A stretch of 64,000 nucleotides of DNA from Sporosarcina sp. FSL K6-3457 (GTDB lineage Bacteria; Bacillota; Bacilli; Bacillales_A; Planococcaceae), in the NCBI RefSeq assembly GCF_038007285.1, contig NZ_JBBOWX010000001.1, forward strand, positions 1,009,501 to 1,073,500, given 5' to 3'. Both the position numbers and the translations under genes were made by a program. This document shows positions 53,721 through 62,832 of this stretch, in pieces. The notes under the pieces are model-generated. The model was not told the origin of the DNA and made no database searches. It was given only the letters and a program-made list of their open reading frames with translations. How positions within the stretch are numbered: the first letter of the stretch is position 1; every line of letters begins with the position of its first letter.

Positions 53721-56132
53721 ATGACAACAGCAGAAAAAACATTGCAAATTCAGGGGATGACGTGTGCAGCCTGTGCGAATCGCATTGAAAAAGGCTTGAC
53801 TAAAATCGAAGGCGTGGAAAAAGCCAATGTCAACTTTGCATTGGAACGCTCGACAATTGTCTATGATCCAGCTAAAACAAACGTCAATGACTTTAAAGAA
53901 AGAGTTGAAAAGTTAGGTTTTAGTGTTGTGCAGGACAAAGTCGATTTTGATATTACAGGTATGACTTGTGCGGCTTGTGCGACTCGTATTGAAAAAAGAG
54001 TTAGCAAAATGGACGGTGTTTCGAATGCAAGTGTCAACTTTGCACTGGAAACTATCGCCGTTGAATACGACAGTAAACAAGTGGCAATGACAGATATGAT
54101 GAATATTGTTAAAAAAATGGGCTATGAATTACTACCAAAGCAAGATAACAAGGATAAATTGGATCATAAAGCACAGGAAATTAAAAAGCAGCAAAACAAG
54201 TTTATCTTTTCACTAATTTTGACGATTCCATTACTATGGACAATGGTGGCGCATTTTGAGTTTTTATCCTTTATTTATTTACCAGCATTTCTAATGAATC
54301 CATGGGTACAGCTGGTATTAGCGACACCTGTTCAATTCATCGTCGGTGCACAGTTTTATAAGGGTGCTTTTAATTCGCTACGCAATAAAAGTGCCAACAT
54401 GGACGTTTTGGTTGCACTGGGTACGAGCGCAGCGTATTTCTATAGTTTGTACCTATCCATTGAATGGATGAATGCTGGAAGCGTGGGTCATCCCGAATTA
54501 TATTTTGAAGCATCCGCAGTTATTATTACACTAATCGTCCTAGGTAAATTATTTGAAGTACGTGCAAAAGGAAAAACGAGTCAGGCGATTCAAAAGTTGT
54601 TAGGTTTACAAGCGAAAACAGCAAGAGTGTTACGTGATGGCATTGAAATCGAATTACCGATTGAGGAAGTTATCGCAGGTGATACAATTCTTGTGAAGCC
54701 TGGTGAAAAAATTCCAGTAGATGGTGAAATTATTGAAGGACGTTCTGCTATAGATGAATCAATGATTACGGGGGAAAGTCTTCCGGTTGATAAAGTAGTT
54801 GGCGACAAAGTCATTGGTGCAACGATCAATAAGAATGGTTCATTGCAGATTAAGGCAACAAAAGTGGGGAAAGATACAGCATTAGCGCAAATTGTGAAAG
54901 TAGTTGAGGAAGCGCAAGGATCGAAAGCAGAAATCCAGCGTTTAGCAGATAGAATTTCAGGTATCTTTGTACCGGTTGTTGTTGTGATTGCAGTGGCAAC
55001 GTTCTTCATTTGGTTCTTTATGGTGACACCGGGCGATTTCCGTTCGGCTTTGATTCCAACGATTTCGATTTTGGTTATTGCTTGTCCATGTGCGCTAGGT
55101 TTGGCGACGCCGACTTCGATTATGGCGGGTTCAGGTAGAGCGGCTGAAATGGGGCTGTTGTTTAAAGGCGGAGAACATTTGGAGAATACGCGCTCGATTG
55201 ACACTGTGGTGTTGGATAAAACAGGAACTGTGACAAAAGGTCAACCAGCTTTAACGGATATTACAGTGACAGAAGGCTTTTCGGAGAATGAAGTGCTGCA
55301 ATTAGTAGCAACAGCTGAAAATCAATCTGAGCATCCATTGGCGCAAGCGATTGTGCTAGGTGTGAAAGAAAAAGGCTTGTCATTGCTTGAAGTGACTGAT
55401 TTTGAAGCATTACCAGGCTATGGTATTCGGGCTGTCGTTAGTGGCAGAGACGTATTAGTTGGCACACGGAAATTGATGAAAGAGCGTAATATTGCGATTT
55501 TAGATTCAAATGCTGCAATGGAAAAGCTGGAGAGTGAAGGAAAAACAGCGATGTTGATTGCTGTGGATCATAAGCTTGCAGGTGTCGTGGCAGTAGCTGA
55601 TACAGTGAAGGAAACGTCGAAAGAAGCGATTGCGAGAATGCAGGCTTTGGGGCTGGAAGTTATTATGCTGACAGGCGATAACCAACGTACGGCAGAAGCA
55701 ATTGCGCGTCAAGTTGGTCTGACACATGTTATTGCAGAGGTGTTGCCTGAACAAAAAAGTAATGAAATTAAAAAGCTGCAAGACCAAGGTAAGAAAGTGG
55801 CCATGGTGGGCGACGGTATCAATGACGCGCCAGCACTCGCTATGGCGAATATCGGAATGGCTGTTGGAACAGGGACAGATATTGCGATTGAGGCGGCGGA
55901 TATTACGCTGATGCGCGGAGACTTAAACAGTGTGGCAGATGCGATTATTATGAGTCGCAAAACGATGCGTAATATAAAGCAAAACTTATTCTTCGCATTT
56001 TTCTACAACACAATTGGAATTCCAGTTGCAGCACTTGGCCTGTTAGCCCCGTGGGTTGCGGGTGCAGCGATGGCGTTCAGTTCGGTGTCCGTTGTCTTGA
56101 ATGCTTTGCGTTTGCAGAAAGTTAAATTGTGA
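53721..56132 (+). CDS. copA: Copper-exporting P1B-type ATPase CopA
   Basis: An 803-residue ATPase. Two N-terminal HMA domains have GMTCAACA (Cys15/Cys18 and Cys83/Cys86). About eight membrane helices follow, with the ion-channel motif CPC at 455-457 ([13 protein letters not shown]). The phosphorylation motif is DKTGT (Asp499), then SEHPLA, GDNQRTA and [10 protein letters not shown]. Close to the end [14 protein letters not shown] and [15 protein letters not shown] complete the Cu(I) site. It exports Cu(I) from the cytoplasm. ATG 53721 has CGGAGGAGAG upstream. A possible CsoR-type site (TATACCCCCACC) is near 53686. Confidence 0.96.
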   Translation: MTTAEKTLQIQGMTCAACANRIEKGLTKIEGVEKANVNFALERSTIVYDPAKTNVNDFKERVEKLGFSVVQDKVDFDITGMTCAACATRIEKRVSKMDGVSNASVNFALETIAVEYDSKQVAMTDMMNIVKKMGYELLPKQDNKDKLDHKAQEIKKQQNKFIFSLILTIPLLWTMVAHFEFLSFIYLPAFLMNPWVQLVLATPVQFIVGAQFYKGAFNSLRNKSANMDVLVALGTSAAYFYSLYLSIEWMNAGSVGHPELYFEASAVIITLIVLGKLFEVRAKGKTSQAIQKLLGLQAKTARVLRDGIEIELPIEEVIAGDTILVKPGEKIPVDGEIIEGRSAIDESMITGESLPVDKVVGDKVIGATINKNGSLQIKATKVGKDTALAQIVKVVEEAQGSKAEIQRLADRISGIFVPVVVVIAVATFFIWFFMVTPGDFRSALIPTISILVIACPCALGLATPTSIMAGSGRAAEMGLLFKGGEHLENTRSIDTVVLDKTGTVTKGQPALTDITVTEGFSENEVLQLVATAENQSEHPLAQAIVLGVKEKGLSLLEVTDFEALPGYGIRAVVSGRDVLVGTRKLMKERNIAILDSNAAMEKLESEGKTAMLIAVDHKLAGVVAVADTVKETSKEAIARMQALGLEVIMLTGDNQRTAEAIARQVGLTHVIAEVLPEQKSNEIKKLQDQGKKVAMVGDGINDAPALAMANIGMAVGTGTDIAIEAADITLMRGDLNSVADAIIMSRKTMRNIKQNLFFAFFYNTIGIPVAALGLLAPWVAGAAMAFSSVSVVLNALRLQKVKL

Positions 56133-56145
56133 AAAGAGTAAGAGG

Positions 56146-56178
56146 AGGCCATGCGGATGAAATTCTGCATGGCCTTTA
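56146..56178 (+). terminator. Terminator of copA
   Basis: AGGCCATGC and GCATGGCCT form a perfect 9-bp stem, followed by TT. It lies 14 bases past the copA stop. Confidence 0.8.
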
Positions 56179-56330
56179 GTTTGAAGTAGTTAGTCTGCTC
56201 CTGAGTATCAGACACCCATCTGTATTTTTCATTTAGAAATTAAGATGTTGCGTCAGGGAAACTCCTAGCATACAATGACATTATAATGAAGAATGACGAG
56301 TGTTAGCTTTGAATAGAGAGGAAGAACAAT

Positions 56331-57146
56331 ATGGTTGAATATTTTATGGGGCTAGATGCCGTTTACCAAGCTTTAATCGCGACTTTATTTACTTGGGGAA
56401 TGACGGCGCTTGGGGCTGCGTTAGTATTTACGACGAAGACGGTGAACCAAAAACTGATGGATGGTATGCTAGGCTTTGCAGGCGGTGTGATGATTGCGGC
56501 GAGTTTTTGGTCATTGCTGGCACCTGCTATTGAAATGGCCGAGACTGGACCTTTTCCTTCTTGGTTTCCAGCAGCTGCTGGTTTTTTACTAGGCGGATTT
56601 TTTCTATGGGGTGCCGATAAAATCATTCCTCACGTGCATCCGACTTCTCCAATGACAGACGCAGAGGGGATCCATCCGGAAAAAAAGCGTCGTAGTACAT
56701 TATTGGTGATGGCAATTACCTTGCATAATATTCCTGAAGGATTAGCGATCGGTGTTGCTTTTGGTGCGGTAGCTGCTGGTTTTCCATCAGCCTCATTAGC
56801 CGCAGCCATTGCTTTAGCTGTCGGGATTGGGATTCAAAACTTGCCGGAGGGGACAGCAGTTTCTATGCCCTTGCGGAGAGATGGTATGTCGCGTAGAAAA
56901 GCCTTCATGTATGGTCAATCTTCGGGGGCTGTTGAACCGATTGCTGCTGTTATAGGGGTTCTTGCAGTTACATTGATGGCACCGATTTTGCCATTTGCAC
57001 TTAGTTTTGCGGCGGGTGCGATGATTTTCGTCGTCGTAGAAGAAGTAATACCAGGTTCACAGGAAAATGGCAATAAGGATTTGGCTTCGATGTGTTTAAT
57101 GCTTGGATTTGCCGTTATGATGATACTGGATGTGGCATTTGGATAA
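56331..57146 (+). CDS. ZIP-family metal transporter (GufA/ZupT-like)
   Basis: A 271-residue membrane protein with about eight hydrophobic segments. The metal-site motifs are [17 protein letters not shown] in helix 4 and [15 protein letters not shown] in helix 5, the typical HNxPEG / QNxPEG pair of the GufA branch. A His-rich loop (IIPHVHP) precedes helix 4. It probably imports zinc, manganese or iron. The gene is single, with ribosome site GAGAGGAAG. It is not closely related to the ZIP protein at 51765. Confidence 0.9.
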   Translation: MVEYFMGLDAVYQALIATLFTWGMTALGAALVFTTKTVNQKLMDGMLGFAGGVMIAASFWSLLAPAIEMAETGPFPSWFPAAAGFLLGGFFLWGADKIIPHVHPTSPMTDAEGIHPEKKRRSTLLVMAITLHNIPEGLAIGVAFGAVAAGFPSASLAAAIALAVGIGIQNLPEGTAVSMPLRRDGMSRRKAFMYGQSSGAVEPIAAVIGVLAVTLMAPILPFALSFAAGAMIFVVVEEVIPGSQENGNKDLASMCLMLGFAVMMILDVAFG

Positions 57147-57165
57147 ATACGAATATAAGGTAGAC

Positions 57166-57193
57166 GACTTCATCTTTGGGTGAGGTCTTTTTT
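57166..57193 (+). terminator. Terminator after the ZIP gene
   Basis: GACTTCA pairs with TGAGGTC (one wobble) and is followed by six T residues. A second small palindrome, CCAGTCGCACTGACTGG, is at about 57218-57234, before the convergent gene. Confidence 0.75.
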
Positions 57194-57242
57194 GTTTTGG
57201 AAATTTCAAAATGTAGTACCAGTCGCACTGACTGGCACCATG

Positions 57243-57857
57243 CTAGTTTTTATGATTTATAAAACGAACAAAATTAAAATCACACCTATCCCATGTCCTT
57301 TTCCCGAAAACACCCTTCCATTTGTATATGTTTCCTACACTACTTTTTTTCTTGTAACCTGGAACATACAATGCTGATTTAATATCCGGTCGTGGTTCGT
57401 GTACAAAAACTACTTTATTCTTGCATGGTAATTTATCAAATTCGAGTAAATCGTCATTCGTACAGCCATCTCTATCAGACATCATAAAATACAGATTGTC
57501 CAAATCAATCCGTTCACAACGCTCTTTCCACTTGTTATTAGCCTCATCAAAACTACTATAGTGAACAAAATGAATTGTCAATTCACCCAATGTCCCCAGA
57601 GGATATGAATATTCATCTTGTTTAACTTCTTTTAGCGGTAATTTAATATATGCTTCGATACTTTTACAGAACTTCACAAAGTCGGGAACTGAAAAATATA
57701 GATTGATTGTGGGGGACATGTATTTGAGTTGGTAATCGTGTGAGAATATTCCGCCATAGCAATTCTGACTGATAATCGTTACCTTTTTGTTTTTCAAAAT
57801 ATGAATAGCTTTGTGTAACCGTTTACTTCTCCAAAAGGTACGAAACTTCGTAATCAT
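57243..57857 (-). CDS. DUF1919 family protein, exopolysaccharide-associated
   Basis: A 204-residue soluble protein. The opening KKVTIISQNCYGGIFSHDYQLKYMSPTINLYF is characteristic of DUF1919 proteins, which are often encoded in capsule or exopolysaccharide loci and are suspected to act in surface glycan synthesis. It is convergent with the ZIP gene and divergent from the exopolysaccharide cluster, in keeping with that role. ATG 57857 is chosen because GAAGGAG lies 9 bases before it; the frame extends further to a TTG inside that site. The gap 57858-58164 shows nothing else I can support. Confidence 0.8.
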   Translation of the reverse strand: MITKFRTFWRSKRLHKAIHILKNKKVTIISQNCYGGIFSHDYQLKYMSPTINLYFSVPDFVKFCKSIEAYIKLPLKEVKQDEYSYPLGTLGELTIHFVHYSSFDEANNKWKERCERIDLDNLYFMMSDRDGCTNDDLLEFDKLPCKNKVVFVHEPRPDIKSALYVPGYKKKSSVGNIYKWKGVFGKRTWDRCDFNFVRFINHKN

Positions 57858-58164
57858 TATTTTAATCTCCTTCAATTAAAATACACTCCTTTGCACAATT
57901 TAATACTGATATGTTATTCGAAGCCGGAGGGTGTTATGTGCTAATTAGAGTAGGAGATTCAGGTAATCTATGACTGCTTATTTAGTGGAATATCAGACTT
58001 TCTCAGGTTCTTTTAATAATATCTAAAATCGATAGCATAATTTTAGTTTTGCCTGCTTATACTGTGTAATAAGTGAGTTTGAGAGTTTGAGTTTATTCAC
58101 AATGCAAGAAGTACTAGTTTTTATGTAACATGGCAAAATGCACACTTTTTATGGAGGGATTCAA

Positions 58165-58818
58165 GTGGAAAAAATGCATCAACGTTTAGATGTAAGAGTG
58201 CCGGTTATATATAGGCATCACTATGGGAAGAGGATTTTAGATATTGTTATGAGCTTTCTCCTTCTTATTTGTTGCCTACCCATATTTATCATAGTATCTA
58301 TTGCAGTGATCTTATTTTCAGGAGGACCAGTATTTTTTACTCAATCAAGGACAGGCCTTCAGAATGAGCCATTTACTATCTTCAAATTCCGAACGATGAA
58401 AGTTATGAAACAAGATGATAATAGGCATAAGTATGAATGGCAAGAAGGGGTTCCTGATAGTTTTCTTTTTAAAACGGCGGGTGATGCAGCAGTGACGTCC
58501 ATTGGGAAGATTTTACGGAAGTATAGTTTGGATGAGTTACCACAGCTTTTGAACGTATTGAAAGGTGATATGAGTATTGTTGGGCCGCGGCCTGAAATAC
58601 CTGTCATTACAGATATGTATAATGCCCATCAGGAAAAAAGGTTGCTTGTAAAGCCTGGTGTCACAGGATATGCCCAAATAAATGGACGATCTGAAATAAG
58701 TCATGGCAAGAAAATAGAGTATGACCTTTACTATGTTGAAAACTGGAGTTTCCTACTTGATCTTAAAATTATTGGTGCAACATTCAAATATGTAATAAGG
58801 GGGAAAGGGGCTTATTGA
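58165..58818 (+). CDS. Priming sugar-phosphate transferase for exopolysaccharide
   Basis: A 217-residue monotopic membrane enzyme. One N-terminal hydrophobic segment (about 25-50) precedes the catalytic domain with GPVFFTQSRTGLQNEPFTIFKFRTM, KYSLDELPQLLNVLKGDMSIVGPRPE and KPGVTGYAQINGR. It transfers a sugar phosphate from a UDP-sugar to undecaprenyl phosphate, starting the repeat unit. GTG 58165 lies 6 bases behind GGAGGG. First gene of a polysaccharide cluster continuing past the window. Confidence 0.93.
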   Translation: MEKMHQRLDVRVPVIYRHHYGKRILDIVMSFLLLICCLPIFIIVSIAVILFSGGPVFFTQSRTGLQNEPFTIFKFRTMKVMKQDDNRHKYEWQEGVPDSFLFKTAGDAAVTSIGKILRKYSLDELPQLLNVLKGDMSIVGPRPEIPVITDMYNAHQEKRLLVKPGVTGYAQINGRSEISHGKKIEYDLYYVENWSFLLDLKIIGATFKYVIRGKGAY

Positions 58819-58917
58819 GGATGTTCCTGATAAAAAGGAAAGTATAAGTGATGTGTTAGTTGTAACGTGAAGAGCATACTATCAAAAGTTATGAAAAATG
58901 TTCATATAACCTAAAAA

Positions 58918-59673
58918 GTGGTGAAGAGGATGAATGACAAAGTAAAAATAAAAGATTTAGTAGAAATTTTAAAAAAGCGATTCTTACTCATTTTACTGAC
59001 TATGATTGGTATAACTGCTGTCCTTATTATGACGTCCTTGTATTTGGTGAAACCTACCTATCAGTACTCCATTCAAGTGCTAGCAGGCTCTTTAGGCATG
59101 GACGATCAGGTGTCCTCGATGAATAAGGTACAAGAAAATAGACAGCTCGCTCTTTCGTATATGGATACTATTAAAAGCCCTCAGGTCATGACAGGTGTAA
59201 AAGAGGAGTTAAAGCTAACTGGTTCAAATTATGAGTTACTCAAGCAAATATCTGTAACCAATCGAGATAATTCGCAAATAATTACAATTACTGTTAAAGA
59301 TTCTAATCCAGAGTTAGCTAAATCCATTGCACAGTCAATGGCGAATCAGTCCATAAATAGGTTTAAAAACTTTGCAAATGTCAATCCAATAAATATTCTA
59401 TTAGATTCCAACATCATTGAAGAATCTGAGCATCTTTTTCCGAAAATCAAATTCGTTATAATCATTTCAATTGTGGTGGGTTTTTTCGCAGGAGTAGCAT
59501 TGGCACTTGTACAGGAACACTTTGATGATACAAATTTTAGTGATGCCGAACTAGATCTTCTTGGTCTTCCTTTGTTAGGAAAAGTGAATGTAAACACTAA
59601 AGGGAAAAAAATGCGGAAAATACGTTATAAAACTTTATCTATAGAGAAACGCGGTGAATACTCTGGCTATTAA
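58918..59673 (+). CDS. Polysaccharide chain-length/co-polymerase protein (Wzz, YveK-like)
   Basis: A 251-residue membrane protein with two transmembrane helices (about 20-45 and 178-200) around an extracellular helical region, and a short cytoplasmic tail. VKIKDLVEILKKRFLLIL is the usual Wzz start. Such proteins work with a cytoplasmic BY-kinase, whose gene follows with a 20-base overlap. The start is uncertain: ATG 58930 has GAAGAGG directly touching it, so GTG 58918 is kept. It regulates polymer length. Confidence 0.82.
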   Translation: MVKRMNDKVKIKDLVEILKKRFLLILLTMIGITAVLIMTSLYLVKPTYQYSIQVLAGSLGMDDQVSSMNKVQENRQLALSYMDTIKSPQVMTGVKEELKLTGSNYELLKQISVTNRDNSQIITITVKDSNPELAKSIAQSMANQSINRFKNFANVNPINILLDSNIIEESEHLFPKIKFVIIISIVVGFFAGVALALVQEHFDDTNFSDAELDLLGLPLLGKVNVNTKGKKMRKIRYKTLSIEKRGEYSGY

Positions 59674-60292
59674 ATTTAAGAGGAAACATTTTTTTAATCC
59701 AAATGATATAAAAAAAAAGGAGCAATTTTACAATATATGCAACAATATCGAATCTAACTTTGCCAAGGGAGAGCCAGTATTACTAATGGTCACATCGCTT
59801 AGACAAACTAAAAGCATCGTCTATGCTACTGCCTATTTAGCCCTTACCTTTTCGAAAAAAGGGAAACGAGTGTTACTAGTAGATGGTAATCTTCGTGACC
59901 CTTCGCTACATAGTTTCTTTAAGGTGGATAATACGGCCGGTCTAACTCCTTTGCTTTTAGGAGAGCAACCCCAATATAGGGGAAATACGATACAGATAAC
60001 GGATGATCTATTCTGTTTACCGACGGGCGAGATCCTTTATGAGCCACTGGCATTGTTAACCTTAGCGAACGTACCTAATCTTATTAAGGAATGGAAACAG
60101 CATTTTGATATCATTTTATTTCATACATCCAATAGTCTAAGTATGCCTGATGCACAAATCATGGCAAACCATTGTGACGGTATTATATTAGCGGTAATGG
60201 AGGGACGAGATAATTTGGAGAGTATTACAAGTGTGAAAAAACAATTTGAACGTGCAAAACATGAAATAACGGGTACAGTGCTCATTAAATAA
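59654..60292 (+). CDS. Degenerate BY-kinase-like (CpsD/YwqD) protein
   Basis: A 212-residue protein with the fold pattern of bacterial tyrosine autokinases (KGKRVLLVDGNLRDPSLHSFF, GLTPLLLGE) but altered active-site motifs. Walker A has TSLRQTKSIVYAT instead of a GxGK(S/T) loop, Walker A-prime has VDGNL instead of DxDxR, and Walker B ends FHTSNS instead of DTPP. No C-terminal tyrosine cluster exists. It is probably catalytically dead and may serve as a structural partner of the Wzz-like protein. It starts GTG 59654 inside the preceding gene. Confidence 0.8.
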   Translation: MNTLAIKFKRKHFFNPNDIKKKEQFYNICNNIESNFAKGEPVLLMVTSLRQTKSIVYATAYLALTFSKKGKRVLLVDGNLRDPSLHSFFKVDNTAGLTPLLLGEQPQYRGNTIQITDDLFCLPTGEILYEPLALLTLANVPNLIKEWKQHFDIILFHTSNSLSMPDAQIMANHCDGIILAVMEGRDNLESITSVKKQFERAKHEITGTVLIK

Positions 60293-60376
60293 AAGGGAGA
60301 GACCGATAAAATCTCTTTTTGTATCACGAGCTTACTTGAAAAGACAGGGTGAATAAATGGATGGAGGAATAGAAGA

Positions 60377-61363
60377 ATGATGAAGGTACTGGTAACGGGT
60401 GGCTTTGGATTTATTGGATCTCATATTGTGGAAACATTAATTCGCAATAATTATGAAGTTGCTGTGTATGATAATCTATCCACCGGATCTATGCAGAATG
60501 TCGATTCAAGAGTGATGGTTTTTATAGGCAACATTGAGGATAAGGAAACGCTAGAGAAAGCGATGGAGACATTCAAGCCCGATTATGTGATTCACGAAGC
60601 TGCACAAGTGAGTGTCCAAAACTCGATTTCAGATATTTCGAATGATGCACTCATCAATATCATGGGAACAATAAATATTATAGAACTTTCTCATGAGTAT
60701 GCCGTGAAAAAGATTGTGTTTGCCTCTTCGGCAGCTGTATATGGAAATTCTAATACGCTGCCAATTTTAGTTTCACATCCTATCCAACCATTATCCCCTT
60801 ATGGTGCTTCGAAAAAAACAGCCGAGGAGTACTTAATACTCGCAAAAAAACTATTCGATTTAGATTATGTCATTCTTCGTTATAGCAATGTGTATGGGCC
60901 GCGGCAAGCATCAGTTGGTGAAGGTGGGGTCATTTCAATCTTAACCAACCATATCATTAACAATGAGCAGCCGGTTATTTATGGTGACGGCTTACAAACG
61001 AGAGACTTTATCTATGTAGAGGATGTTGCAAGTGCTAATCTTCAAGCTCTTCGATTTGATGGAAGTGGAATCTTCAATATTTCATTAACAATTAGTTCAA
61101 GTATTAATCAGCTGTACTCAATTATTCAATCCATCAGCCAAAATGATATTTTCCCTATTTATAAATCGTCTAAAAGTGGAGATGTAAAAGAAAGTTTGCT
61201 TTGTAATAAAATGAGTATTCAAAAGTTGAATTGGCAACCTAAATATTCGCTCTCAGATGGCCTGGTGAAAACATATGAATATTATCTAGAGCAAAATCAA
61301 TCTACTATAACTTCAGTTGAAGAATCTACAGCACTACACAAAACTAAGAACTTATCGCTATAA
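60377..61363 (+). CDS. NAD-dependent sugar epimerase/dehydratase (UDP-sugar 4-epimerase type)
   Basis: A 328-residue extended short-chain dehydrogenase. The NAD loop is TGGFGFIGSH, the catalytic pair Tyr142 and Lys146 in YGASK, with SSAAVYG as the Ser/Thr region and RYSNVYGPRQ after it. It probably makes an epimerised UDP-sugar, such as UDP-galactose or a hexosamine, for the polysaccharide. Ribosome site GGAGGAATAG precedes ATG. A weak hairpin with T-run lies upstream (60291-60320). Confidence 0.88.
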   Translation: MMKVLVTGGFGFIGSHIVETLIRNNYEVAVYDNLSTGSMQNVDSRVMVFIGNIEDKETLEKAMETFKPDYVIHEAAQVSVQNSISDISNDALINIMGTINIIELSHEYAVKKIVFASSAAVYGNSNTLPILVSHPIQPLSPYGASKKTAEEYLILAKKLFDLDYVILRYSNVYGPRQASVGEGGVISILTNHIINNEQPVIYGDGLQTRDFIYVEDVASANLQALRFDGSGIFNISLTISSSINQLYSIIQSISQNDIFPIYKSSKSGDVKESLLCNKMSIQKLNWQPKYSLSDGLVKTYEYYLEQNQSTITSVEESTALHKTKNLSL

Positions 61364-61368
61364 ATTGG

Positions 61369-62832
61369 ATGAAAAATTCGATACTAAAGAACATAATCCA
61401 TTTATTTTATAGTACGATTCTTGCCAATATCTTAAATGCTACTACGCTTATCCTATTAGCCAATTATTTTAATGCACAAAACTATGGCATATTTAGCGTG
61501 GCGTTAGCTCTCTCAATGATCATGAACTTTTTTACAGACCTCGGGGTAAGTAACACGTTCCTTCGTGAAGGATTGAAGCAGGAAAACCTAAGTATTAAAT
61601 TTTCATCTTATATAAAGTTCCGAGTTATTTGTTTGTTTCTGGCATGTATTGTTTTTTCGGTCGGTATTCAAATCTTCTATCAAGAACCACAGATTCTTTA
61701 TATGATGTATATTCTGATGATTCCCATGGTTATTGGTCTGACGATGCAAACGATAGGAATAATTTATTTTCAATTAACTGAAAGGATGCAGTTTATCGCA
61801 TCCATTAAAATTATTTCTGCGATTTTATTAATGGTCTTAACCGTTTTTTCTATGATTTTAAAAGTGAATGTCGAGTTGACAGCCTTCTTATATGGTTTTT
61901 CTTTTTTCTTAGGGGGACTTTACAGCCTATATTTACTTCGTGGGAAAGTGAAGGTGAAATGGAAGTCACCTTTTCAACACCAGTTATTAACGAATCTTAG
62001 TCCATTTTTAATAAGTGGGTTATTTATTATGTTAACGCCCCAATTAGGTCCATTAGTGTTAGAAAAAACACTGCCTTTAACGCTTGTGGGTCTCTTTGCG
62101 GTAGCTTACCGGATTCCTTCTGCTTTATATCAAGTACCGGGGGTGATTGCAGGAGCATTTTACCCTTTGTTATTTAAGAATTATAACCAAGGAAAGCTGG
62201 AGGAGCATACACGATTAAATCTTTTGCAAACGAAGATTATGTTCTACATTGGGATGTGTGTGTCTATATCCTTATTCTATTTGGCTGGATACTTGATCCC
62301 TGTTTTATTTGGCGATGAATGGAGTTCTGCGGTTCAACCCTTAAAAATTTTGTCCTTCATTATTGTGCTACAAGGATTTAACATCGCCATCGCTGACGGC
62401 CTCACAACAAGAGGGTTACAGAACCGTCGGACTTTTGTACAGTTCGCTACAATAACGATTGGTTCAATGTCTCTTTATTATCTGAGTACTAGCCATGCAG
62501 TGGTAGGTGCAGCCATTGCGGTGTTAACTATGGAAATTGTCTCTTTCTTGGGCTATATCCTGGCCCATCCAATAAGAAAAATCGTAGTAATCAAGGTTGT
62601 CATTCCATATGGCTTCTGCTTTTTCGTAAGTTTTATCCTTTCATACTATTTATTACATCACCATTCATTTGTGGCAATGATTGTAACCATCATCTCGATG
62701 TCTGCGATGATTTTCTTCGTAGATAAGTCGATTCAGTCCTTAATTGTAGATTTTATAAAAAAGAAAATGCAACAGGGAACCCGTTATGTAACAAAAGGGA
62801 GACAGGGAGAGGATGAAGATATTGCAAATTGA
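61369..62832 (+). CDS. Polysaccharide flippase (Wzx/RfbX type)
   Basis: A 487-residue membrane protein with about twelve to fourteen hydrophobic segments and the MATE/MOP-type pattern LANYFNAQNYGIFSVALALSMIMNFFTDLGVSNTFLREGL at the N-terminus (family level). It moves lipid-linked repeat units across the membrane. It starts 6 bases after the epimerase stop and overlaps the following ligase/polymerase gene by 20 bases, so these genes are co-translated. Confidence 0.9.
   Translation: MKNSILKNIIHLFYSTILANILNATTLILLANYFNAQNYGIFSVALALSMIMNFFTDLGVSNTFLREGLKQENLSIKFSSYIKFRVICLFLACIVFSVGIQIFYQEPQILYMMYILMIPMVIGLTMQTIGIIYFQLTERMQFIASIKIISAILLMVLTVFSMILKVNVELTAFLYGFSFFLGGLYSLYLLRGKVKVKWKSPFQHQLLTNLSPFLISGLFIMLTPQLGPLVLEKTLPLTLVGLFAVAYRIPSALYQVPGVIAGAFYPLLFKNYNQGKLEEHTRLNLLQTKIMFYIGMCVSISLFYLAGYLIPVLFGDEWSSAVQPLKILSFIIVLQGFNIAIADGLTTRGLQNRRTFVQFATITIGSMSLYYLSTSHAVVGAAIAVLTMEIVSFLGYILAHPIRKIVVIKVVIPYGFCFFVSFILSYYLLHHHSFVAMIVTIISMSAMIFFVDKSIQSLIVDFIKKKMQQGTRYVTKGRQGEDEDIAN

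Noticed and set aside
54590..55204. Long minus-strand open frame of 204 codons opposite copA
   Set aside because: It lies wholly inside copA, has no ribosome site, and its composition mirrors the copA codons.
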